A stretch of DNA of 64,000 nt from CAVVYV01 sp963818205. GTDB taxonomy: Bacteria; Actinomycetota; Thermoleophilia; Solirubrobacterales; 70-9. Every line of letters starts with the position of its first letter. The first letter of the stretch is position 1. The stretch spans positions 1 to 64,000 of the forward strand of contig CAWFRG010000011.1 of assembly GCA_963818205.1 (NCBI GenBank). The letters run 5' to 3'. The position numbers and the translations under genes are program-made. The notes beneath the pieces are model-generated. The model saw only the letters and a program-made list of their open reading frames with translations, was not told where the DNA came from and ran no database searches. Below, piece after piece: positions 35,048 through 46,386 of this stretch.

Positions 35048-35982
35048 CTCAGCTCATCTCCCTCCGGCATCCGTGCCCACCAGCCAGTCGAGGCCCTGCT
35101 CGACGATCTGATCCTGATCGTCACGATATTTGAGACCGAGCCCAGCGTCCGCTTCGCCTCGGAGGCGTCGAGGTGATCGACTCCGAGCAGCTCGAGGGCC
35201 GCTACCCAGTCGATCGTCTCGGCGATCCCCGGAGGCTTCTGCACCTCGCTCTGGCGCAGGCGGCGCACCGCCTCAGCGGCCTCGCTCGCCAGCTCCTCCG
35301 CCGTTCCCGGCACGCGCCGGCGAACGATCTCCACCTCGCGCTCGGGGCTCGGGTAGTCGATCCAGTGGTACAGGCAGCGGCGCTTGAGCGCGTCGTGCAG
35401 GTCGCGAGTGCGGTTCGACGTCAGGATCACCGCCGGCGGCTGAGTCGCGCGAATCGTGCCGATCTCCGGAATGGTGACGCTGGACTCCGCCAGCAGCTCG
35501 AACAGGAAGGCTTCGAAGTCGTCGTCGGCTCGGTCCAGCTCATCCACCAGGAGGATCGCGGGCATCGGCCCCGCGTACTCGAGGGCCCGCAGCAGCGGCC
35601 GGGGCGTCAGGAACTCCCTGCCGAACAGCTCGTCCTCGGTGAACTCGGCACCGGTCGCCTCCGTCGACCGGATCCTGAGCAGCTGGCGCGGATAGTTCCA
35701 CTCATACAGGGCCTCTGAGACGTCGATGCCCTCGTAGCACTGCAGCCTGATCAGCTCGGTGCCAAGCGCCGCGGCCAACGCCTTGGCCGCCTCGGTCTTG
35801 CCGACGCCCGCCTCCCCCTCGAGAAGCAGGGGCTGCGGCAATCGCAGCGAGAGGAAGAGCGCCGTGGCGAGCCCGTCGTCGGTCAGGTAGTCGACCTGAT
35901 CGAGCAGCCCCTTGAGCGACCCGATATCGGGAACCGCCGCACTCAGGGGAGTCTCCTCGCCCGCCCGCACAGGAGCCGTCAT
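35044..35982 (-). CDS. coxD: MoxR-type AAA+ ATPase (CoxD)
   Basis: 312 residues as written from ATG 35982. LLEGEAGVGKTEAAKALAAA is Walker A, AILLVDELDRADDDFEAFLF Walker B, VILTSNRTRDLHDALKRRCL sensor 1 and the arginine finger, and YHWIDYPSPEREVEIVRRRV the lid. The last 35 residues are out of frame; the expected LKYRDDQDQIVEQGLDWLVG is readable after one indel near 35125 and would end at 35054. Family knowledge: CoxD is needed to build the [CuSMoO2] site of CO dehydrogenase. It acts with the VWA protein CoxE. Confidence 0.88.
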   Translation of the reverse strand: MTAPVRAGEETPLSAAVPDIGSLKGLLDQVDYLTDDGLATALFLSLRLPQPLLLEGEAGVGKTEAAKALAAALGTELIRLQCYEGIDVSEALYEWNYPRQLLRIRSTEATGAEFTEDELFGREFLTPRPLLRALEYAGPMPAILLVDELDRADDDFEAFLFELLAESSVTIPEIGTIRATQPPAVILTSNRTRDLHDALKRRCLYHWIDYPSPEREVEIVRRRVPGTAEELASEAAEAVRRLRQSEVQKPPGIAETIDWVAALELLGVDHLDASEAKRTLGSVSNIVTIRIRSSSRASTGWWARMPEGDELR

Positions 35983-36587
35983 GGTGAGCTTCCCGCCTCC
36001 GCCAGGATCGCCTCATAGTCCTCGCGCGTATCGACATCGGGCGGGATGGAGCCCGGCACCCGGACCTCGACCACCTGGTCTGCGAGGCGATCCATCAGTT
36101 TCCAGACCGCCTTGTCGCCGTCCAACTCGCCCAGCTCGGCGAAGAGCCTCCGGCCAAGGCCAAGGATGTCCGCGCCCGTCGTCGTAGCGACAGACGGCAA
36201 GCATCGTGCCGCGCCGCTGCCGCCGATCAGCGCCCGAACCGTCGCCGGCGTCACCCCCGGTTGATCGCCCAGCATCAGCACAAGGAGATCGGATCGCGGG
36301 TCCAGGGCACTCAGCCCCGCGGCAATCGACGAGGAGCAACCCTCGCCGTAGTCCGGGTTCTCGACCAAGTCGGTGCCCTCCAGGTCCACCCTGCGCCGCA
36401 CCTCCGCGGAGCCGCCGCCGAGAGCCACGATCAGCTGGTCGAATCCGCTCGCCCGGGCGGTGTCGAGGGTGTGGCCGAGCAGCGTGCCCGAGCCGTAGGG
36501 AAGCAGCTGCTTGGGCTCGCCCAGCCGCCGCGAGCCTCCGGCCGCGAGCACCAGGCCGGTGACGAACCGTTCAGCGGGCTGCGCCAC
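35979..36587 (-). CDS. mocA: Molybdenum cofactor cytidylyltransferase-like protein
   Basis: 202 residues from GTG 36587. TGLVLAAGGSRRLGEPKQLL is the nucleotidyltransferase signature loop, LLVLMLGDQPGVTPATVRAL the metal-binding segment, and GDKAVWKLMDRLADQVVEV the end. The protein belongs to the MobA/MocA family. Because CO dehydrogenase and its relatives use molybdopterin cytosine dinucleotide, the CTP-using MocA role fits this operon; that is inference from context. The gene overlaps both neighbours (17 bases with the YHS end, ATGA with coxD). Confidence 0.85.
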   Translation of the reverse strand: MAQPAERFVTGLVLAAGGSRRLGEPKQLLPYGSGTLLGHTLDTARASGFDQLIVALGGGSAEVRRRVDLEGTDLVENPDYGEGCSSSIAAGLSALDPRSDLLVLMLGDQPGVTPATVRALIGGSGAARCLPSVATTTGADILGLGRRLFAELGELDGDKAVWKLMDRLADQVVEVRVPGSIPPDVDTREDYEAILAEAGSSP

Positions 36588-37542
36588 CGGCAACGCCCTC
36601 GGCGCTGAAGCTGTCGCGGCAGCCCTCCGAGCAGAAGTAGTAGCGCTCGCCGTCGCGCTCGAGCTGGATGCTCGCCGCGCTGACGGCGACCTCCATGCCG
36701 CAGACCGGGTCGAGGCAGCCGTCGATCGGCAACCGACGGTCTGGCGCGCTCGGGGACCGGCGCCGGCGCCGAGGTGTATGCCTCGGCCGCCTCGCCCTAT
36801 TGTCCTGCGGCGCAATGGGTGCCTCGAGCCGCCCGAAGCGCCTCAGGGCGACGATCTCGGCGAGGATCGCGAGCGCGATCTCCTCGGGTGTCTCGGCTCC
36901 GATCTCGAGCCCCGCGGGGGTGTGGAGCTGGGCCCGCAGCTCTTCGGGCAGGTCGAGTGACTGCTTGACGGCATCGCCACGGATCTGCTGGCGACCAGCG
37001 CGACGTAGGGAACACCGGACCGCAGGGCCGCTGTGAGGACGCGCTCCTCGTCGTGTCCGTGGGAGGCCACCACGACGGCGGCATCGTCGGCGCGGGGATC
37101 GCTGTCCTCGGCCACGCTCAACTCGACCGCGTAGCCCAGCGCCTCGCCAGGTCCGCCAGGGCGACTCCGATCGGGGTCTCGCCGACGATCCTCAAGCTCT
37201 CGCGCCGGGAGGTGCGGGTTGAGGAAGATCTCCAGCGCGCCCCCGCTGAGACAGGGATTCTTGACCGTCACGGCTCCCTCGGCCACGGCCGGCTGTCCCT
37301 CGGCGCCCCCCGGCAGGATGCGGAGCAGAAGCGGGCTCGCCGGCCTCCATCGCCCGGAGCGAGTAGAGGCGGACCGAGGCCTCCGCGCAGGACCCACCGA
37401 CGAATCCCTCGATGGTTCCGTCCGGGCGAACGATCGCTGCGTCCCCCGCCCTGACGCTGGTCGGGCTCTGGGCGCGAACGACCGTCGCCTCGACGAAGGG
37501 GGCCCCCTCGATCCGTCCTCACGCAATGCCCGGCCGGCTCAC
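36571..37542 (-). CDS. coxF: XdhC-family protein with C-terminal YHS domain, frameshifted
   Basis: The N-terminal half reads, across frames, GAPFVEATVVRAQSPTSVRA, GAVTVKNPCLSGGALEIFL and, with the Rossmann domain, LGYAVELSVAEDSDPRADD and VVVASHGHDEERVLTAALRS with GVPYVALVASR. After an Arg/Pro-rich linker comes a YHS domain: CLDPVCGMEVAVSAASIQ and DGERYYFCSEGCRDSFSAEG, with the metal-binding Cys pattern. About five indels lie between 36700 and 37530. The start GTG overlaps the upstream stop (GTGA). YHS domains bind copper or other metals, so it could serve copper delivery to the Mo-Cu site. That is inference. Confidence 0.7.
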
Positions 37543-38092
37543 GGCCGCTCATCCATCGAGCCAAGGGTACTCCGGAGCCACCTGGCCCCCGGGACTCCGG
37601 GCACCGGCCCACGCCTACCCGGGGGTGCGCCGCCTCGATCCTGTACGTGGTCTGGGCGTCGAGCGAGCCCTCGACGCCCTCCGGAAGCTCGAAGCTGCCG
37701 AACGTCCTCAGGGCGACCGCCTGGATCCTGACGCCCTCCGGGTCGCCGCCCTCGACAACCAGCGGCCGTTGTCGAAGCGAAGCGCGTCCGGTGAGACCTC
37801 GAGCATCGATGCCGCCACCAACCCCGCCTTGTCGCGGAGCTTGCGAGCGGTGATCGCGACATTCTCCTCCACTGCACCGCTCGGGGCGCTGTTGAAGCTG
37901 TTTCCCCCTCCGAACCGGTCGGTGTCCTCATGCTTGACCTTGATGTCCTCCGGGCGGGATCCCGAGCTCCTCCGAAGCGATCTCGGCGAGCCTGACCTCT
38001 TCTCCCTGGGACCGCTCGCTGAGGCTGAGCACCGCCTTTCCCGTCGGGTGCATACGCAGGAACACCGCTCTGTAGACACCGCCGTCAGCCAT
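37539..38092 (-). CDS. Orphan segment of a CO-dehydrogenase large subunit
   Basis: From ATG 38092 (GGGAG seven bases upstream): MADGGVYRAVFLRMHPTGKA, SQGEEVRLAEIASEELGIPP, EDIKVKHEDTDRFGGGNSFN, ARKLRDKAGLVAASMLEVSP and DALRFDNGRW, ending MDERP. It aligns with one internal stretch of the CoxL at 39513-41876 (ASGKAVVSISAR to VWEKGRWYV), about a fifth of that protein, with no N-terminal half and no final third. Two or three indels are present. It has its own start, ribosome site and overlapping stop, so it may be a genuine small paralogue and not debris. The function is unknown. Confidence 0.6.
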
Positions 38093-38146
38093 GGCGCTCC
38101 CGATACTAATGCGCGCCTGATGGCGGCCGTCTCGGCTCCGCAGGAT

Positions 38147-39486
38147 TCATCGCGTGGTCCTGCCGCGCTTGGGGCCGTAACCGCTGGGCATCGGCACAGG
38201 CTTCTGCGCCTCGGTTCGCTCGGCGCTCGGCCAGGATGGGTCGGTGCCCTCGACCGCGGGGGCCGACCACACCGCCGTGGACGAGGGGAGATCGCCGGTG
38301 GCGATCGCCTCGGCGACCTCATCGAGGGCGTCGAGGCAGTCGCCGCTGACCAAGGCGTCGCAGTGGGGCAGGGCCGCCGCCATCCCGCCGGCGCCAGGCG
38401 AGAACCCGGGGGCGGCCGCGCGCGGGTTGACCCAGACGATCCGGTGAGCCAGCCGGGCAAGGCGCTCCATCTCGCGGCCGACCAGCGCGGGATCGGCGCG
38501 CTCCCATCCATCCGAGAGGATCACGACGACGGCGCCGCGAGCCATGCCGCGGCGCCCGTACTGGTCGTTGAAGCTCTGCAGCGCCTCTCCGATTCGGGTG
38601 CCGCTCGACCAGTCAGGAGGGATGGCGGCTGCCCGTCGGATCGCCGCCTCCGGATTACGCCCGCCGAGCGCGCGCGTGAGACGCGTAAGACGAGTCGCGA
38701 AGACGAAGGCCTCGGCCGGGGCGCCGCTGGCAACCGCCGAGGTAAGGAGATGCAGATGGGCTCGGGCGTACGGCTCCATCGAGCCCGAGATGTCGCAGAG
38801 CAGGACCAGGCGGCGCGGGCGGGTGCGCCGGCGGCGTCGGGCGAGGGTCATCGGATCGCCGCCGGTATGGAGGCTCGCGCGCAAGGACGGGCGCAGGTCG
38901 AGGTGCTCGCCGCGTCTCGCCCGACGTCTCCTCCTCGAGCGGCGCCGGGGGGCGGCCAGCTCGATTGCCGTCATCAGGCGCAGGAGCTGCTCAGCTCGTC
39001 GGGCTCGAGCGCCTCGAAGCGCTTCTTCCTCAGGCGCTCCTTCTCGCTGGCCAGCGCCAGGGGCCCTCGACCTCGCGCGCCTTCGTCGTTCCGTCCAGAG
39101 CCCCGATGTGGTCCCCCGCATGCCGCCCCGGGCTCGGAACATGTTCCCCGGGCACGGACCGGGCTTTCGGGCTCGGCGGGCGCTCGCTCGGCTGAGAGCC
39201 GCTGAGCGTCGGGGAGTGCGGGTCCCCGCGCTCCTCGTCCGGCTCCAGGGCCGGGTCGAAGACCGCGCCGAAGACGCGATCGAACGTCGGCAGCTGGGTC
39301 TGCGAGGAGACGAACACCGACCGTGCCGTCCAGTACAGCTCCGTTCGCCTGACCGGGGCGACGATGCGCCAGCGCCCGCGCAAAGCGCGCCGCCCGCTCC
39401 GGGGTCGCGGGTACGCCCGCGGCGCGCATCCGCTGGCCGAGCGCCGTCGCCAGGGCCGGGAGGTCGATCCTGTCGAGCTCAACCAC
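38147..39486 (-). CDS. coxE: VWA-domain protein (CoxE)
   Basis: From GTG 39486: VELDRIDLPALATALGQRMR, AAGVPATPERAARFARALA, then in another frame TELYWTARSVFVSSQTQLPT and FDRVFGAVFDPALEPDEERG. The long intact C-terminal part holds a von Willebrand A domain with the MIDAS motif VLLCDISGSMEPYARAHLHL, then RMGEAL-like SGTRIGEALQSFNDQYGRRG and VVVILSDGWERADPALVGRE. Indels lie near 39370 and 39110. CoxE partners the CoxD ATPase in maturing the CO dehydrogenase active site at the membrane. About 440 residues when restored. Confidence 0.85.
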
Positions 39487-39512
39487 GCCCCACGCTCCGG
39501 ATCAGCCGGCGA

Positions 39513-41876
<2,364 letters not shown>

Positions 41877-41878
41877 CG

Positions 41879-42355
<477 letters not shown>

Positions 42356-43232
42356 TCAGCCCTCCTGGTTCAGGGCGCGTTCTGCGGCGCGGCTCAGCGC
42401 GCGCTTGGTGAGCTCCCCGGCGAGGTGGCGCTTGTAGTCGACCGGCCCGCGCCCGTCCGCGATCGGAGAGCAGTCCTCGGACGCGAGCTCGCCCGCCTCG
42501 GCGAAGAGCTCCTCCGAGGGCTTCTTGCCGCGCAGCAGCTCCTCGGAGCGGGTGGCATGGATCGTGGTCGGCCCCACCGCGCTGAGGGCGACGCCGGCGT
42601 CGGAGATCGTGCCGCCGTCCACCCACAGAGCTGCGGACACCGCGACGATCGCCCAGTCGCCGGCCCGCCGCTCCACCTTCTCATGGGCGCTGCCGCCACC
42701 GGACCTGAGGGGCAGCCGGATCTCGGTCAGGATCTGGGCGTCCTCGATCGCCGTCATGGTAGGGGCCGACGTGAAAGTCCTCCATCGAGACGACGCGCTC
42801 GCCGCCCGAGCCGGCGATGACGACGTTTGCCTTCAGCGCCGAGCAGACGGCCGAGAGGTCCTCCGCGGCGTCTGCCTGCGCCAGCGAGCCGCCGATCGTG
42901 CCGCGGTTTCGAACCACTGGATCGGCGATCACCGTCTCGGCCTCGGCGAAGATCGGGAAGTGCCTGGCGAGCAGCTCGGATTCGAGCAGGTCGCGGTGGC
43001 GGGTCATCGCCCCGATCCGGATCTCCCCATCCGTCTCGCTGATGTAGGAGAGCTCGTCGAGCTCGTTGATGTCGATCAATCGCTCCGGGTTGGCGAGCCG
43101 CAGCTTCATCATCGGCAGCAGGCTGTGGCCGCCGGCCAGGATGCGGGTCTCAGGCCCGTACTTCTCGAGCAGTTCGATCACGTTCTGGACGCTCGTCGCC
43201 CGCTCGTACTCAATCGGTCCGGGGGTCTGCAA
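42356..43232 (-). CDS. coxM: CO dehydrogenase medium subunit, FAD-binding, frameshifted
   Basis: From TTG 43232 (GGAGGAGGAG six bases upstream): MQTPGPIEYERATSVQNVIE, then RILAGGHSLLPMMKLRLANP (the AGGHSLLPxMKxR FAD motif) and ADPVVRNRGTIGGSLAQADA (the TIGGS motif). One indel near 42760 shifts to DAQILTEIRLPLRSGGGSAH and WAIVAVSAALWVDGGTISDA, then GVALSAVGPTTIHATRSEEL. Restored length is about 290 residues, normal for CoxM. It accepts electrons from CoxS and passes them to quinone. Confidence 0.9.
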
Positions 43233-43334
43233 CGGAAATCTCCTCCTCCTCCTGCGCTCCTGCGGCTACCTGGATGAAGCTCTCGACCGCCTACCGCTAA
43301 TCCATATGACCTTCTCTACTTGCCTCCCACCGCC

Positions 43335-43955
43335 TTACTCGCCACCCGACGGGCCGGACTTGCCCGCCTCTGCCCCACCATCCTCCGGTGGGGACACCTC
43401 AGGTGCGTCGGCCCCGATCGTCGGAGACCTCGGTCGGTACCTCGGCCCACCGGGCTGATCGGTGGTCGGACCGCTTGGGTTGTGGTAGAGCGAGCGCGCC
43501 GCCCCGCTGGAGTAAGTCGGGTCTCTGAGCGCGGCACCCGACATCGCCCCCGCGCCGAGAGGGCTCTCACGGCCGAGCCGGGCGAGCTGAACCGCCCCCC
43601 TCGTATACACCTCGTCGATGTTCTTCACCTCACCCGTCCTGCCCTGGCGCTCGAGCACGGAGGCGCCGGCACCGGGGAAGACCGACTCGACCAGTCCGGC
43701 GGCGTCCTCCTGTCCCGCCTTCTTGTCGAGCAGGCCCTCGAGCAGGTCGGTCCCCGCGGAGAGGTCCTTGTTGATCGCCTCGACGACGCCGTTCACGGGC
43801 TCGCTCTTGCCGACGATTCCGCCGACCGCGTCGATCACCGCATCCAGCCCGGTGGTGATCTTCCGAAGCTCGAGGATCACCGCGACGAGATACACGACCA
43901 GAGCCAGGATCACGAGGACCGCCGCGAGGAGCGTGAAGATCGCGGCGGGCTCCAT
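43335..43955 (-). CDS. Single-pass membrane protein 5 of the cox cluster
   Basis: 206 residues. One N-terminal membrane helix (FTLLAAVLVILALVVYLVAV) is followed by an amphipathic stretch (LELRKITTGLDAVIDAVGGI, VEAINKDLSAGTDLLEGLLD). A long Gly/Pro/Ser-rich tail (from about residue 110) looks disordered. It is the longest of five consecutive small genes with the same plan, begins six bases after gene 4 and ends 102 bases before coxM. The segment VNGVVEAINKDL resembles LRPAVEAINAQF of gene 3. I do not recognise the family. The position suggests a membrane-attached part of the CO-oxidation complex, which is inference. Confidence 0.75.
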   Translation of the reverse strand: MEPAAIFTLLAAVLVILALVVYLVAVILELRKITTGLDAVIDAVGGIVGKSEPVNGVVEAINKDLSAGTDLLEGLLDKKAGQEDAAGLVESVFPGAGASVLERQGRTGEVKNIDEVYTRGAVQLARLGRESPLGAGAMSGAALRDPTYSSGAARSLYHNPSGPTTDQPGGPRYRPRSPTIGADAPEVSPPEDGGAEAGKSGPSGGE

Positions 43956-43961
43956 CGCCGA

Positions 43962-44219
43962 TCAGGCGTCCTCGAGGATGGTGTCGAGGGAGCCGCCATA
44001 GTTGGCGACCACTGCGACGGTCTGACTGACCTGCTCCTGGGTCGTGTTCAGGAGCGCCACGGCGTCGAGGTCCTTCGACGCCGCCTCCGCCACCGGTTGA
44101 AGCGCTTCGACGGCTGGCGTGACGGCCTTGGCCGCGCTGAGAACGCCTCGCAAGAGAACCACCACGACAGGCACGATCACGAGAAGCAGAACAGCGTTGC
44201 CGATCCACCAGATCGTCAT
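43962..44219 (-). CDS. Single-pass membrane protein 4 of the cox cluster
   Basis: 85 residues: WIGNAVLLLVIVPVVVVLLR as an N-terminal membrane helix, then RGVLSAAKAVTPAVEALQPV with AEAASKDLDAVALLNTTQEQ and VSQTVAVVANYGGSLDTILE, predicted as amphipathic helix. The start overlaps the stop of gene 3 (ATGA). No Cys or His clusters are seen, so metal binding is unlikely. Family unknown. The shared plan with its four neighbours suggests tandem duplication and divergence. Confidence 0.75.
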   Translation of the reverse strand: MTIWWIGNAVLLLVIVPVVVVLLRGVLSAAKAVTPAVEALQPVAEAASKDLDAVALLNTTQEQVSQTVAVVANYGGSLDTILEDA

Positions 44220-44494
44220 TGCTTCCTCGCGTGCTCTGCAACGATCGCGGCCTTTTGGGCCACGCCGGGCATCAGGCCGATGATCCCTTCGAACTGGGCG
44301 TTGATCGCCTCCACCGCGGGGCGCAGCGGGCGCAGGTGCTCTGCCTCGACGGTGGTCAGCGCAGCGCCGAGATCCCCGAGGCCCTCGGCGATCGAGTTGA
44401 GCCGCCTGCGGATCTCGATCAGGGCGAGTGCCAGCACGACCACCAGGACCACGGCCTCGGCCACGCTCAACACGATCAGGAGCGTGGTGCTCAT
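44216..44494 (-). CDS. Single-pass membrane protein 3 of the cox cluster
   Basis: 92 residues: TTLLIVLSVAEAVVLVVVLA as a membrane helix, then ALIEIRRRLNSIAEGLGDLG, AALTTVEAEHLRPLRPAVEA and INAQFEGIIGLMPGVAQKAA, again a heptad-like helix. Basic residues directly after the membrane helix put the C-terminal part in the cytoplasm by the positive-inside rule. It overlaps both neighbours by four bases (ATGA), so the set is translated as a unit. Family unknown. Confidence 0.75.
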   Translation of the reverse strand: MSTTLLIVLSVAEAVVLVVVLALALIEIRRRLNSIAEGLGDLGAALTTVEAEHLRPLRPAVEAINAQFEGIIGLMPGVAQKAAIVAEHARKQ

Positions 44495-44790
44495 TCAGGC
44501 TCGCCGTAGCCCTGCGAGAGCGCGTTCATGTAACCGTCCTGTACCACGCCTTCCACGGCAATCTGCTCGAGGACCGGCGCCGTGGCCTCGAGCTGCGGGA
44601 TGCTCGCTGTGTTCTCAGCGACCTTGCCGGCGGACTCAAGGAGGCCGCCGACGCTCGTCTGAATCCTCCTCAGCAGATTCAGCAGCAGGAGAAGCATGGC
44701 CGCAACCACGAGGGCAACGACCAGACCCACAGCCAAGGTCACGTACCAGAGAGTGCGCTCCGAGCCGGCGAGTGCGAGCGGAGCGTCCAT
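44491..44790 (-). CDS. Single-pass membrane protein 2 of the cox cluster
   Basis: 99 residues: LWYVTLAVGLVVALVVAAML with the following LLLLLNLLRRI as the membrane helix and basic flank, then QTSVGGLLESAGKVAENTAS and PQLEATAPVLEQIAVEGVVQ. Its start resembles gene 1 (SWYIGLGLGAIVVVVAV against LWYVTLAVGLVVALVVA), which supports common origin. The ATG overlaps the gene 1 stop (TGATG). Family unknown. Confidence 0.75.
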   Translation of the reverse strand: MDAPLALAGSERTLWYVTLAVGLVVALVVAAMLLLLLNLLRRIQTSVGGLLESAGKVAENTASIPQLEATAPVLEQIAVEGVVQDGYMNALSQGYGEPE

Positions 44791-45050
44791 CAGTGCCCGA
44801 CCGCCGCCTTCCGGAGGGCGCGGGCCGAATGGAGGATCCGGACACCGGAGTCGTTGATCTGGGCGATGCCGCCGAGCTCGTCGGTCTGCGAGGCGATCAC
44901 GTCGACCGCGTCGTTCGCGGTCTTGGCCTGCCCCGCGATCCGGTTGGCGAGGACGAGGATGGTGACGACGATGATCACCGCCACGACCACCACGATGGCC
45001 CCAAGCCCCAACCCGATGTACCAGGACGTCGTGTCCGCGCCGATCAGCAT
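44790..45050 (-). CDS. Single-pass membrane protein 1 of the cox cluster
   Basis: 86 residues from ATG 45050 (an in-frame start at 45110 would add a Arg-rich, unlikely extension). SWYIGLGLGAIVVVVAVIIV begins the membrane helix, followed by LANRIAGQAKTANDAVDVIA and SQTDELGGIAQINDSGVRIL. It is first of the five after coxG, 82 bases from the coxG stop. The pattern of one membrane helix, a basic boundary and a short amphipathic cytoplasmic helix is the same in all five. Family unknown. Confidence 0.72.
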   Translation of the reverse strand: MLIGADTTSWYIGLGLGAIVVVVAVIIVVTILVLANRIAGQAKTANDAVDVIASQTDELGGIAQINDSGVRILHSARALRKAAVGH

Positions 45051-45132
45051 TCCGTTGCGTCTCCGCCCGCGGTACCGCCCATGTCGCGAAGATATTACAA
45101 GCGGACGCAAGCCTTCCGGGGCTCGCGGACGG

Positions 45133-45572
45133 TCAGAGCTTCGCGAGGTTCTCCGAGAACTCCTTGATCATCCCCTCGGTCACTGCGGCGATTACGCCCT
45201 CCCCCATCTGCGCGGCCTTGCCCGTGACGTTGATCTGGGAGTGAAGAGCCACCTCGGTCCCATCCCCGTTACCCGGTCAGCTGCATGGAGACCTTTGCGT
45301 CCGCGTTGCCCTGGCCGCCTGCCTCCTTCGCCTCGGGCGTTCATCACCGCCCGATGGGCGGTGTCGTCCTGTTCGACGATCTCGGCTGGCCCGGAGTAGT
45401 TCATCGACATCGACCCGAGCTTGATCTTGACCTCGGCCTTGACGGCCTTGTCGCCGGTCTTCTCGAGGATCGTCGCGCCCGGCACGCATGGCACTACCCG
45501 CTCGAGGTCGACCATCGTGCTCCAGACTTCGTCGATCGGCTTCTCCACCGTGAACGAATTGTCGAACTCCAT
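45133..45572 (-). CDS. coxG: CoxG, SRPBCC-fold protein, frameshifted
   Basis: From ATG 45572: MEFDNSFTVEKPIDEVWSTM, VDLERVVPCVPGATILEKTG, VKIKLGSMSMNYSGPAEIVE and QDDTAHRAVMNA are typical CoxG. After two indels near 45340 and 45270 the end reads EVALHSQINVTGKAAQMGEG and VIAAVTEGMIKEFSENLAKL, with the stop at 45133. Restored length is about 145 residues. Reported work on CoxG links it to anchoring CO dehydrogenase at the membrane and to quinone handling. Here it is the first gene of the operon. The usual hydrophobic C-terminal anchor is absent, which may be relevant to the five membrane proteins that follow. Confidence 0.85.
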
Positions 45573-45632
45573 CAGGGCCCTTTCAAAGTCTGACGGTCAA
45601 GCCTGCCGCATCGCTCAGGCACGCTCGGGGCA

Positions 45633-45638
45633 CTTATA
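45633..45638 (-). promoter_or_regulatory. Possible -10 element of the cox operon
   Basis: TGTATAAG on the minus strand (TATAAG at 45638-45633) is the only near-consensus extended -10 in the divergent gap between coxG (leftward) and the YceI gene (rightward). It would give a leader of about 55 bases. No clear -35 element is seen. Confidence 0.35.
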
Positions 45639-45716
45639 CAGACTCGGATGGCGTTGGTAGGGTCCCGCCGCTGGCGAACCGGAAGTGACACGGACCATGA
45701 GCATCCAAGCACCCTG

Positions 45717-46259
45717 ATGTCGATCAAGTCAGGCGCCCACGAGCTGGGACCGGAGAACGCCACGCTTCAAGTCAAGACCGAGCGGCGGGGAGCCGCCGCG
45801 ATGGCGGGTCACGACCTGCTCATCGACGTCACGTCCTGGGAGGGAACCCTCGACGTTGGCGAGGATCCCGAGCGGTTCAGCCTCGACCTCAGAGCCGACG
45901 CGGGCTCCCTGCAGGTGAGGGAGGGCAGCGGTGGAGTGCAGGCGCTGGGCGAGGACGACAAGGTCGAAATCAAGCAGACCATCGAAGACGAGGTGCTGGG
46001 GACTGAGGCGATCGAGTTTCACTCCGCCGAGGTCGAGCCCCTGGACGGTGGCCGCCTACGGGTCAATGGCGAGCTCACCATGAACGGCAACACCCACCCG
46101 CTTGAGTTCGTCCTCGACGTCAGCCCTGAGGGTCAGGTCTCGGGCCACGCCACCGTCACCCAGTCGGATTGGGGTATCGAGCCGTACTCAGGGCTGTTCG
46201 GCACCCTCAAGGTCAGAGACGAGGTCGAGGTGGTGGCCGAAGCGTCCGTCCAGGCGTAA
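45717..46259 (+). CDS. YceI-family lipid-binding protein
   Basis: 180 residues from ATG 45717. LGPENATLQVKTERRGAAAM with AGHDLLIDVTSWEGTLDVGE, and VKIKQTIEDEVL-type and ITGELTMNGNTHPLEF-like strands (seen as VNGELTMNGNTHPLEFVLDV) followed by QSDWGIEPYSGLFGTLKVRD, are the YceI beta-barrel. Such proteins bind polyisoprenoids or fatty acyl chains. No signal peptide is visible, so it is probably cytoplasmic. It diverges from coxG across 144 bases, and because quinones are isoprenoids a link to CO-derived electrons is conceivable but unproven. Confidence 0.85.
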   Translation: MSIKSGAHELGPENATLQVKTERRGAAAMAGHDLLIDVTSWEGTLDVGEDPERFSLDLRADAGSLQVREGSGGVQALGEDDKVEIKQTIEDEVLGTEAIEFHSAEVEPLDGGRLRVNGELTMNGNTHPLEFVLDVSPEGQVSGHATVTQSDWGIEPYSGLFGTLKVRDEVEVVAEASVQA

Positions 46260-46386
46260 GCTGCGGCCCGGTAACGGGAACCTCTCCAGAGGATTCCAGC
46301 GCCACCGCCAGATCCCCGAGGAGCTGGCCGACAGGGGCTTGGCGCGGAACACTGTGGCTCAGGCCCACAACAAAGGAGAAGGCCCG

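Noticed and set aside
39136..39147. GGAACATGTTCC palindrome as a further LexA box
   Set aside because: The half-sites are spaced by two bases where LexA needs four, and it lies inside the coxE coding region.
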